DNA of 13,810 nt from the NCBI GenBank assembly GCA_020725315.1, contig DYFG01000023.1, forward strand, positions 1-13,810, read 5' to 3'. Positions 6,276 to 12,935 of this stretch are shown one piece after another; the stretch's first letter is position 1, and every line of letters begins with the position of its first letter. This stretch comes from Nitrosotalea sp. GTDB lineage: Archaea > Halobacteriota > Syntropharchaeia > Alkanophagales > Methanospirareceae. Made by a program: the position numbers and the translations under genes. The notes under the pieces were generated by a model. The model had not been told where the DNA came from, did no database searches, and worked only from the letters and a program-made list of their open reading frames with translations.

Positions 6276-7205
6276 TCAAAAAACCTCTTGCATCCTGAAG
6301 AAATCGTTCATGTCCCCCTTTGCTTTCATTTTTCCTTCTCTGAACGCTTTATATCCTTCCAATTTCCCTTCTGCAATTGCAATCCAATCCTCTTTGCTCG
6401 CCGTGATGGTAAGCTTTGGATTGGTTGCTTCTCCTTCTTCAAGCTCGCACTTCTGGTCTTTTATCTTCACATAAAACTTCCCTCCACCCTCTCCCGTGAT
6501 GTTGTATTGGATAACAGTCTCCCATCCCTTCGCCTCTTCCGTATTGAATCCAGCGACCATTCCCTCGAAGATCAGCCTGAGTGGCAACTTGCTCAAGTCT
6601 TTTGGCTTAGCCTTTTCTCCATATTTCTTCATGTAATACTGCACGTAGTATTTCGGCAGCATTTTCGTAGATGCTATCGCCACGAATAGTAAAGTAAGAG
6701 TAATGGCGTGCGCAACATGACTATAAAAGTCCAACATTACGCTTATTACAGCATTGATAGCGAAGACAGCGGCGAAGATCCACGTTAGAATATAATTCAC
6801 CGAGATGAAAGCGGGAGTATCCCAAACTGCTTCTATTACCTGCTCTCTTGCATGTTGCAGTGTGAATGGATCTCTTATGATTAGCGATACAAAAGCCATC
6901 AGAGCTAGAGCGCCCCATAACAACGAGCTAATGTATCCCTCCAAAATTATACCGGCAACAGGGGAAAGAAGTGAGATGCCACAACCTGCGAAGAAGCAGG
7001 GAAAAACAATATCTATCGTCTTTAAGTTCCCAAACTTCAATGCAATGACTGCAAAGACGAGAGCTGAAAGAATAGCAGAAATTACACCTACTTTAAAATA
7101 TCCCATCAGTGATAGCGCAACAAAAGGGATAAGTGAGAAATAACTTAGAATACCTACCAGTTTCTCAAGTGGCGTCCTTTCTTTCCGCCATGATTCTTCA
7201 CTCAT
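6276..7205 (-). CDS. Six-helix membrane protein with C-terminal SCP2 sterol-carrier domain
   Basis: Counting from ATG 7205 the protein has 309 residues. The first 190 or so hold about six hydrophobic segments (near 16-38, 39-58, 64-88, 92-110, 133-158 and 165-183), with a loop containing RDPFTLQHAREQV between the fourth and fifth. Residues about 208-309 form an SCP2-like domain: LPLRLIFEGMVAGFN, ETVIQYNITGEGGGKFYVKI, NPKLTITASKEDW, and EGYKAFREGKMKAKGDM. SCP2 folds hold hydrophobic ligands such as lipids. The longer frame from TTG 7226 is less likely: GAGGAAG sits at a good distance from ATG 7205. It lies 13 nt downstream of the flavoprotein, so the two are probably co-transcribed. I infer a membrane-anchored lipid-binding or lipid-modifying role; the substrate is unknown. 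Confidence 0.75.
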   Translation of the reverse strand: MSEESWRKERTPLEKLVGILSYFSLIPFVALSLMGYFKVGVISAILSALVFAVIALKFGNLKTIDIVFPCFFAGCGISLLSPVAGIILEGYISSLLWGALALMAFVSLIIRDPFTLQHAREQVIEAVWDTPAFISVNYILTWIFAAVFAINAVISVMLDFYSHVAHAITLTLLFVAIASTKMLPKYYVQYYMKKYGEKAKPKDLSKLPLRLIFEGMVAGFNTEEAKGWETVIQYNITGEGGGKFYVKIKDQKCELEEGEATNPKLTITASKEDWIAIAEGKLEGYKAFREGKMKAKGDMNDFFRMQEVF

Positions 7206-7218
7206 TGTTGCCACTTCC

Positions 7219-7887
7219 TCAATCAATCCATCCTTTATCCTTCCAGTATTCGTAATCAGCCCTGAAAAAATCCTCGTTCACTATTATCAAATTCTTCAAC
7301 TGTTCCCTTATCTTCACGCTCCCTTCCGGGATAGGATATTCCCTTCTCTCTTTGATAGCCTTTATCAGATCTCTGCCAATTTCCGCGGCGTTTTCAAGAA
7401 CAGTTTCTTCGAGTTCCCCTGGTCCGACTGCGAATCCCGTCACTTTTCCTACGGTATATGCACCCCAAGTCCTTAGAACTCCATTCATATACTCCGCCAC
7501 ATCGTCCACACTTCCAACGCCTGCGTAAACCGAAACAGAAGCGGCGTATTTGCCCTGCATGCAAGGTCTGTGTGCAAATGAGACGCATCTATCAATGAAT
7601 GTCTTCATCTGTGCTGTTACATGACCAACGTAGACTGGACTGCCGAGCACAACATCATCAGCTCCGAGCATTTTATCCTGAACTTCTTTGAGACCATCTT
7701 TCTGCGGGCACTCTCCTTCCCTTAAGCACGTAGCGCATCCAGCGCAATACTTAATTTCCAAGTTGCTGAGCATTATGATTTCTGTCTCTGCATCCATCTT
7801 TTCCGTCTCTTTTAACATCCTCTCAACTATTTTGTATGTGTTGCCGAATTTCCTGTGGGGACTTCCCACTATTCCAATAATTTTCAT
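7219..7887 (-). CDS. Iron-sulfur flavoprotein (Isf-like, NADPH-dependent FMN reductase fold)
   Basis: The 222-residue protein begins with a flavodoxin-like strand and an FMN phosphate loop, MKIIGIVGSPHRKFGNT. It carries the compact cluster motif C48-x2-C51-x2-C54-x5-C60 in KYCAGCATCLREGECPQ, which in methanogen Isf binds a [4Fe-4S] cluster that passes electrons to FMN. GSPVYVGHVTAQMKTFIDR (about residues 82-100) is the second flavin-binding segment. Isf proteins are two-electron/one-electron switches linked to ferredoxin and to oxygen or peroxide protection in methanogens. Its ATG overlaps the xseB stop as ATGA (7887-7884), which points to coupled translation. The SCP2 membrane protein follows, so its electrons may serve a reaction on a lipid; that is inference. 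Confidence 0.85.
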   Translation of the reverse strand: MKIIGIVGSPHRKFGNTYKIVERMLKETEKMDAETEIIMLSNLEIKYCAGCATCLREGECPQKDGLKEVQDKMLGADDVVLGSPVYVGHVTAQMKTFIDRCVSFAHRPCMQGKYAASVSVYAGVGSVDDVAEYMNGVLRTWGAYTVGKVTGFAVGPGELEETVLENAAEIGRDLIKAIKERREYPIPEGSVKIREQLKNLIIVNEDFFRADYEYWKDKGWID

Positions 7888-8129
7888 TTAAACTCCTCCT
7901 CATCCTCGAATCCTTCCACGCTGAGCTCTCCACCTTCCTTCTCCATCAACTTCTCCACTTTATAGCCCGCCTCGTCTAACTTCTTCGTGCAAAATTTGCA
8001 CAGCTCCATACCCTCCTCGAAGATCTTCAGTGAATCTTCCAACGAGAGATTGCCCTCGCCCAGTTTCTCCACTATCTCCTCTAACCGCTTCATCGCATCC
8101 TCAAAGGTCATTCCTTCCCCTTCTTCCAT
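7884..8129 (-). CDS. xseB: Exodeoxyribonuclease VII small subunit
   Basis: The 81 residues match the size and pattern of XseB: MTFEDAMKRLEEIVEKLGEGNLSLEDSLKIFEEGMEL, split here as TFEDAMKRLEEIVEKL (8-23) and LSLEDSLKIFEEGMEL (28-43), then a second helix with KKLDEAGYKVEKL. XseB forms a helical hairpin that packs on XseA, several copies per large subunit, in the enzyme that degrades single-stranded DNA from both ends to short oligonucleotides without metal. The ATG at 8129 has GGAGGT 4 nt upstream, which decides the start over the internal ATG at 8111. The C-terminus is acidic. It is separated from xseA by 364 bp but heads its own unit with the flavoprotein and SCP2 genes. Confidence 0.92.
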   Translation of the reverse strand: MEEGEGMTFEDAMKRLEEIVEKLGEGNLSLEDSLKIFEEGMELCKFCTKKLDEAGYKVEKLMEKEGGELSVEGFEDEEEFK

Positions 8130-8187
8130 TTTTACCTCCGCCCCTCAACGTTAAAGTTTACATCCGACAGATAGAATTCCAACCTCT

Positions 8188-8198
8188 CTTTTTATAAG
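8188..8198 (-). promoter_or_regulatory. TATA box of the xseB unit (possibly bidirectional)
   Basis: The minus strand reads CTTATAAAAAG, close to the archaeal consensus. It predicts a start near 8165 and a leader of about 35 nt before xseB. On the plus strand the same A/T core lies about 25 nt before the ATG at 8216, where a remnant ORF starts. Confidence 0.55.
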
Positions 8199-8215
8199 TA
8201 GTATTCAAATTATAT

Positions 8216-8438
8216 ATGGATATGGCTCAACGAGAGGATATCATCAATTGTTTCAATCGTGAAAATCCCGGACAAAATTCTTTTCCGGTTTTAATCCGCA
8301 GGATAGGTGGTTGCAACGTTTGATGTAATGTATGAGAGATTTAAACCGGTTAAGCACGAGTTTTTTCTTCTTCTAAAAGAGCTTTTAATAAATGACAAGC
8401 CAATAGAGTTTGAATATGCGAGTAACAACTTCGTGTAG
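8216..8438 (+). pseudogene. Unrecognised plus-strand gene remnant in the xseA-xseB gap, apparently frameshifted
   Basis: Two overlapping plus-strand frames fill most of the 364-bp gap. The first starts at ATG 8216 and gives 35 residues (MDMAQREDIINCFN to IRRIGGCNV, stop 8321-8323). The second, from GTG 8307, gives 43 residues with protein-like composition: VATFDVMYERFKPVKHEFF, then LLLKELLINDKPIEFEY, ending ASNNFV at 8436-8438. A single frameshift near 8307-8320 would join them into about 75 residues. I do not recognise a family. The orientation is opposite to every other gene in the region, which suggests an insertion between xseA and xseB. It could also be two chance ORFs. Confidence 0.3.
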
Positions 8439-8465
8439 CCTCGCCAATCTATAATAAAGACAAAA

Positions 8466-8479
8466 CATAACCCGGATAA
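8466..8479 (+). repeat. Possible partial third copy of the attC-like box
   Basis: CATAACCCGGATAA matches CATAACAACGGATAA of the left element (minus strand) with one gap and one substitution. It lies just downstream of the gene remnant and just past the xseA stop. No matching second arm was found, so this may be chance. Confidence 0.25.
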
Positions 8480-8493
8480 CGGTATCTGACTGT

Positions 8494-9861
8494 TTAATAC
8501 TGCTTCTTCTTTTCCTTCTCCTTCACTTCTGAAACTGCCGCCCCGTCCTTGAATAATACCTTGAGCGTGTCACCAACCGAAATATCAGTTATACTCCGTA
8601 CAATCTTCCCTTCCGGCAATTTCGAAGAGATACTATACCCCCGCTCAAGGATTGCCAACGGACTTAACGCGTCCAGTTTGCCCATAAGTGCTTGTAAGCT
8701 TTTACTCTGTACGGTCACGAGATGCGTGATCTCAGCAACGATACTCCGCTTGAGTTCATCCAACGTCTGCCGATATTGATTTATCCGCTCGGTAGGCTTT
8801 CTAAATAAGATGCTCTTTTCTATACTCTCCAACCGCTTCCGGTAATATTCAATCGCTTTAAAAAGGTTCTGCCGCGTCCGCAACTCCAAAGACCGCAGGT
8901 TCTTCTCTATCTCACGGCTGTCCGGCACAACGAGCTCTGCCGCTTCTGAAGGGGTCGCCGCTCGTTTATCAGCCACAAAATCCGCGATCGTAAAGTCCGT
9001 TTCGTGCCCCACCGCAGAAATCACAGGGATACCCGATGAGAAAATCTCCCGGGCGACAGACTCTTCGTTAAACGCCCAGAGCTCTTCTATCGATCCCCCT
9101 CCTCGACCCACGATAAGCACGTCTATCTTCTCCCGTTCTGTACTATACCGGTTCATCAGTTGAATAGCTCTTACAATTTGCGCGGGAGCTTCCTCCCCTT
9201 GAACGGCAACGGGCGCAAGCAAAATATGGACGTGTGGGAATCGTTTCTTCGTGATCTTTAACATATCCCGGATGGCAGCACCGGTTGGCGAGGTGATAAT
9301 GCCAATTCGGCGTGGAAAACTCGGTATCGGCTTCTTGTACACCACGTCAAACAACCCTTCCTCCTTCAACTTCTTCTTTAACTGCTCAAATGCATGATAG
9401 AGCGCACCTATCCCCGTCTCTTGCATCTCCTCCACGTATAACTGGTACCTGCCTCGTTTCTCATACACACTTATATGACCTCTGACGATCACGCTCATCC
9501 CATCCTCAGGGATAAACCTCAGGTCGAGGTTTCGTTCCCTGAACATCACGCACTGCAACTCCGAGAATTCATCCTTGAGCGTGAAGTATAAATGACCAGA
9601 AGTAGGCTGGCTGAGATTGGACAGCTCGCCCTTCACATAAACGTCCCGCAGCACCTCATCCTCGTCCAATCGCTGCCTGATGTATCTCGTAACCTCCTGG
9701 ACGGTGTATACGTGCGGTGCTTCTACCCCCTTCTCTTCCTCGATTCTTTCTATCTCTATCTCGGTTTCTCGTTCGCTCTCAACCTCACTCTTCTCTTCGT
9801 CTCCGTCCTTCTTCGAATGCATGAAATCCAGTAAGGTAATACCCTTTCTCTGTTTATTCAT
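8494..9861 (-). CDS. xseA: Exodeoxyribonuclease VII large subunit, with acidic N-terminal extension
   Basis: From ATG 9861 the protein has 455 residues. After a leader (about 1-48) comes the OB-fold DNA-binding domain: YTVQEVTRYIRQRL, VYVKGELSNLSQPTSGHLYF and VIVRGHISVYEKRGRYQLYV. The catalytic domain follows with FPRRIGIITSPTGAAIRDML, DVLIVGRGGGSIEELWAFNE and ISAVGHETDFTIADFVAD, then RAATPSEAAELV. A helical arm and the end ALSPLAILERGYSI complete the family pattern. The extension holds GITLLDFM and a Glu-rich stretch not usual in bacterial XseA. A longer frame opens at TTG 9924, but AGGAGAT lies 6 nt before ATG 9861, so I prefer the latter; it leaves a 43-bp gap after the J-like gene. It is the last gene of the chaperone-like operon. 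Confidence 0.93.
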   Translation of the reverse strand: MNKQRKGITLLDFMHSKKDGDEEKSEVESERETEIEIERIEEEKGVEAPHVYTVQEVTRYIRQRLDEDEVLRDVYVKGELSNLSQPTSGHLYFTLKDEFSELQCVMFRERNLDLRFIPEDGMSVIVRGHISVYEKRGRYQLYVEEMQETGIGALYHAFEQLKKKLKEEGLFDVVYKKPIPSFPRRIGIITSPTGAAIRDMLKITKKRFPHVHILLAPVAVQGEEAPAQIVRAIQLMNRYSTEREKIDVLIVGRGGGSIEELWAFNEESVAREIFSSGIPVISAVGHETDFTIADFVADKRAATPSEAAELVVPDSREIEKNLRSLELRTRQNLFKAIEYYRKRLESIEKSILFRKPTERINQYRQTLDELKRSIVAEITHLVTVQSKSLQALMGKLDALSPLAILERGYSISSKLPEGKIVRSITDISVGDTLKVLFKDGAAVSEVKEKEKKKQY

Positions 9862-9904
9862 TTCTATCTCCTTTTCATCCTTTGTATTCTGTTTATCCTG
9901 CTTT

Positions 9905-11230
9905 TCACCTCCCCCTCCTTTCAATTCTCTTGGGAGTTTCTTCCTTTTCCTTTACAATCTCCTCTTCGAGTATGCTTCTTAATAGAGCCATCATCTCAGG
10001 AGTGCTCGGTATTTTATCTCTTCCTCTTTTGATCCCTCTTTCTCTCTCTGCGAATAGCCTGATTAACGCATTCATCATTTCCCGGGTGCTCGGTATTTCC
10101 CCTCTTCCTTTTTTAATTCCTCTGGGAACTTCTTCCGCTGAAAGCAGGCTGACCAATGTATCCAGCATTTCGTGATTCTCAAGAAGCCATAGGTAATCCT
10201 CTCTCTGCGACGTATTCTTGAGCACGCTGTATGCCAGATTAACCTGAGGATTCTTCTCGAGCAGCCTATATTTCTCTCGTATAGCTCTTTCAACCTCTTT
10301 TTTCTCAGCGTGAAGCGAACCTGCATCTAACCCGAGTATCGATAGAAATGTCTCCTTATCGGGGGGGAGATACTGCTTCCAGTCATGGTTGCTGTTAAGT
10401 ATCTCATCCCACCGTTGCATATATCTTCCAATTGCATCGGGTTCATTAAGAGCAGTAAGTATAATCCTCTCAAAAATGCCCCTATCTATCCGATCCCACT
10501 TTTTCCTATTCCTCTCCCTTGCTTCAAGACGCTCCTTATTTGCGTATTTAGCAACAAAGCCCAGCATGAAGTCATACTCTTCACGTGATGTAGTATCATT
10601 GAGTACCGTGCGGATTTTATTCAATAGCTCTGAGTCTGCCCTGCACTTTCTTCTTATCTCTTCAGTTTTGGAGTCCTTTGCAAGCCCTGCAATCTCGTAT
10701 AGATCAGGCATCCCCTGCATATAAAGAAGGGTATAATCCTTATACCTGCTCAGTATCTGACCCATTCTGATGTACTCCTTCTCGATGCCGATATGTGCAC
10801 TGTGCTTTTTAACCAAATCATTCTTTTCAGGAGGAAGCATGCATTTTGTAACCTGCTCGAATGTAAAAAGCAGTTCGTCATACTCTTTCTGAAGTCTGGG
10901 GCTGCTCAATACATCGAATGCCTCCTCGATCACCTCTTTGGGATAGCTTGAGAACTTCAATTTCCTCTCATAAGCCTGCTCGATCTGGTCTTTTGGTGCC
11001 CCTCTCTCTACACCGAGAACGCAGTAATAGGTAGGTGTGCCGTTCATGAGCTCGTCTGTCCATTCTGGATGCAGGACTTCAAATCGCTCGAATTTACTGA
11101 TGTACCTGCCGACCCGATGCGCATCCATATAAATACTGGATACCTTCCAGTACGGGTCATCCTGAATTGGTATTTCTTGCTTTATAACCTGTATCCCCTC
11201 AGCTCTTTGTTTTTTCTTTCTTTTACTCAT
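9905..11230 (-). CDS. Protein with three degenerate J-domain-like segments lacking HPD
   Basis: The 441-residue protein shows the J-domain pattern (xYxxLG, helix II, then AxxVL, then REDY-like end) three times. These are residues about 66-121 (TYYCVLGVERGAPKDQI, EEAFDVLSSPRLQKEYDEL), about 175-223 (PDLYEIAGLAKDSKTEEI, LNKIRTVLNDTTSREEYDFML) and about 293-351 (TFLSILGLDAGSLH, NLAYSVLKNTSQREDYLWLL). In each, the loop between helices II and III is shortened and the HPD tripeptide that triggers Hsp70 ATPase is absent. The tail has two 28-residue repeats (from 370 and 398) and a basic end. Its ATG overlaps the Hsp70 stop by 8 nt (ATGAGTAA), so it is very likely translated together with it. A partner or adaptor of the Hsp70-like protein is the natural reading; canonical DnaJ is excluded, as there is no zinc-finger or G/F region. 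Confidence 0.7.
   Translation of the reverse strand: MSKRKKKQRAEGIQVIKQEIPIQDDPYWKVSSIYMDAHRVGRYISKFERFEVLHPEWTDELMNGTPTYYCVLGVERGAPKDQIEQAYERKLKFSSYPKEVIEEAFDVLSSPRLQKEYDELLFTFEQVTKCMLPPEKNDLVKKHSAHIGIEKEYIRMGQILSRYKDYTLLYMQGMPDLYEIAGLAKDSKTEEIRRKCRADSELLNKIRTVLNDTTSREEYDFMLGFVAKYANKERLEARERNRKKWDRIDRGIFERIILTALNEPDAIGRYMQRWDEILNSNHDWKQYLPPDKETFLSILGLDAGSLHAEKKEVERAIREKYRLLEKNPQVNLAYSVLKNTSQREDYLWLLENHEMLDTLVSLLSAEEVPRGIKKGRGEIPSTREMMNALIRLFAERERGIKRGRDKIPSTPEMMALLRSILEEEIVKEKEETPKRIERRGR
9988..10121 (-). repeat. Tandem 84-bp repeat in the end of the J-like gene
   Basis: Two units spaced 84 bp (matching parts 9988-10037 and 10072-10121) share GTGCTCGGTATTT and TCTTCCT. They encode the repeated 28-residue unit RGIKKGRGEIPSTREMMNAL / RGIKRGRDKIPSTPEMMALL. 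Strong DNA identity points to a recent in-frame duplication. Confidence 0.7.
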
Positions 11231-12935
11231 CCATTCGCCTTATCTCTATCACGCTGCCGCTCGTCAGGTTAAGATCGGATATTCTCTCTGCATCCTCAAG
11301 CTCTCTATCATCATCGAAAATCGTCTCATTCTCCCCCATAACGCCCTTCTCCATCAACTCTCTCTTGAGGTCTGATACTGTCTCCCACGGGTTAAGATAG
11401 AGATCCAAAGTAACCTCTCTCGACGGGTTTATTATATTTACATGCACGCTCTCAACACCGAGCAGTTTCTTCATCCATTTATTCTTCTCTTTTTTCGAGA
11501 GCCTGCTCCTCGCTTCTAACCTCACGGTACGCTGATTGCCCGAATCTGCATCTTTCGCGGTGACATTCAGTATACCGAACTCCTTTCCCACTTCAAAGGT
11601 GACGTCTATCTTGTTCTGGTGGATAGGCATAGGTTCTATGGATATCCAAAATTCTCCGAGGAACTCGTTCTCCTCCGGATATTCTCCTTCGCCCTGGTAT
11701 ACGGGAATAACGACCTTATCCACGAAACTCCATGCATTCGTGTAATTACGTCTCCGTGCAATTGGTATCTTTGTGTTCCGCTCAATTATCCTTGAGATCG
11801 TACCGTCTGCTGTCTCTACACCCAATGAGCTTGAGATCACATCACTTATCTCTATATTCTTCGCAATCCTCGATTTTTCTTTTATGAACTCTGTGCTTGC
11901 AATAGCAGCACCGAGTGCGACTGCTTCATAGGGATCACCTTTTAGAGGTTCTTTTTCGAAATACTCCGTTACGAATTGACGCACTGCCGGTATGAGAGTT
12001 GTACCCCCTACAAGCAATATCTCATCTATCTCGCTCTTTTCAAGTGATGCGTCGTTTAATGCCTGTTCAACAGGTTTTTTTGTTCGCTCGATCAGGTCTG
12101 ATATCATACTGTTAAGTTTTGCGCGGGTCAATACCAAACTGAACGGCGGTTTGTTTGCAGCCACAAAAGGGATGCTGATTGTCGTGCTCTCTACTGAGGA
12201 CAGCGCGATCTTTGCTTCCTCTGAGGCTTCACGGAGCGTTGCATGAAGAGCCAAATCCTTTCTCACGTCAACACCGAGTTGCTCGTATAATCTTTTACTC
12301 AGATGCTCCTCAATACGCACATCTATGTCATCACCTCCGAGCCTATGCTCGCCTGCGCTTGCATCCACGTCAAAGAAGCCTGATGTAACGGAAAGGATAG
12401 ATACATCAAACGTCCCTCCTCCAAAGTCATAAACCAGTACCCTTCTATCACGGTCCTCTCGTATCCCGTATGCTAACGCCGCGGCAGTAGGCTCATTTAT
12501 CATCCTCAAAACATTAAACCCTGCAATCTCTGCAGCATCCTTGATTGACTGCCTCTGGCTATCGGAATAATTTGCTGGAACTGATACTACGGCATCAACA
12601 AACCGTTTCCCAAGCAGTTTTTCTGCGTCATCCGCAAGTTTTTTGAATATACATGCTCCTATGTATTCAGGCGGGAATTTATACCGCCCGATCTTCTTCT
12701 TAAAGTCTGTCCCCATTTCCCTTTTAATAGAACCCACCGTACTCTCAGGATGCACGATCATATTTCGCTTGGCTACTTCGCCTGCTATAACCTCACCCTC
12801 GGTCTTGAAATAAACTATGGAGGGTGTGACCTTCTTTCCTTCGCTGTTCTCCACTATCACTATTTCATCAAGCAGCATGTACGCCATTTTTGAGTTCGTG
12901 GTTCCGAAGTCTATACCCAGTATATTTCTATCCAT
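11223..12935 (-). CDS. Hsp70-like chaperone with a C-terminal ubiquitin-like domain
   Basis: The Hsp70 ATPase domain spans about 5-360: NILGIDFGTTNSKMAY (phosphate 1), VVSVPANYSDSQRQ and INEPTAAALAYG (connect 1), VYDFGGGTFDVS (phosphate 2, about 169-180) and ILLVGGTTLIPAV (adenosine, about 307-319). The beta substrate-binding domain follows (about 365-495: DVISSSLGVETADGT, IIERNTKIPI, KIDVTFEV, GILNVTAKDADSG). The helical lid is missing. Instead residues about 497-570 read VHVNIINPSREVTLDLYL, WETVSDLKRELMEKG, DDDRELEDAERISDLNL and SGSVIEIRRM, which matches the strand-strand-helix-strand plan of ubiquitin. There is no terminal GG. Length is 570-571 residues against about 610-640 for DnaK. I chose ATG 12935 over GTG 12938 (residue numbers here count from the GTG). 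GAGGGAG precedes it, and it overlaps the GrpE stop by one base. Confidence 0.9.
   Translation of the reverse strand: MDRNILGIDFGTTNSKMAYMLLDEIVIVENSEGKKVTPSIVYFKTEGEVIAGEVAKRNMIVHPESTVGSIKREMGTDFKKKIGRYKFPPEYIGACIFKKLADDAEKLLGKRFVDAVVSVPANYSDSQRQSIKDAAEIAGFNVLRMINEPTAAALAYGIREDRDRRVLVYDFGGGTFDVSILSVTSGFFDVDASAGEHRLGGDDIDVRIEEHLSKRLYEQLGVDVRKDLALHATLREASEEAKIALSSVESTTISIPFVAANKPPFSLVLTRAKLNSMISDLIERTKKPVEQALNDASLEKSEIDEILLVGGTTLIPAVRQFVTEYFEKEPLKGDPYEAVALGAAIASTEFIKEKSRIAKNIEISDVISSSLGVETADGTISRIIERNTKIPIARRRNYTNAWSFVDKVVIPVYQGEGEYPEENEFLGEFWISIEPMPIHQNKIDVTFEVGKEFGILNVTAKDADSGNQRTVRLEARSRLSKKEKNKWMKKLLGVESVHVNIINPSREVTLDLYLNPWETVSDLKRELMEKGVMGENETIFDDDRELEDAERISDLNLTSGSVIEIRRMDE

Noticed and set aside
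9862..9924. TTG start for xseA that would overlap the J-like gene by 20 nt
   Set aside because: The GGAGGTGA inside this stretch codes for the end of the J-like protein and lies too far from any in-frame start, whereas ATG 9861 has its own well-spaced AGGAGAT.
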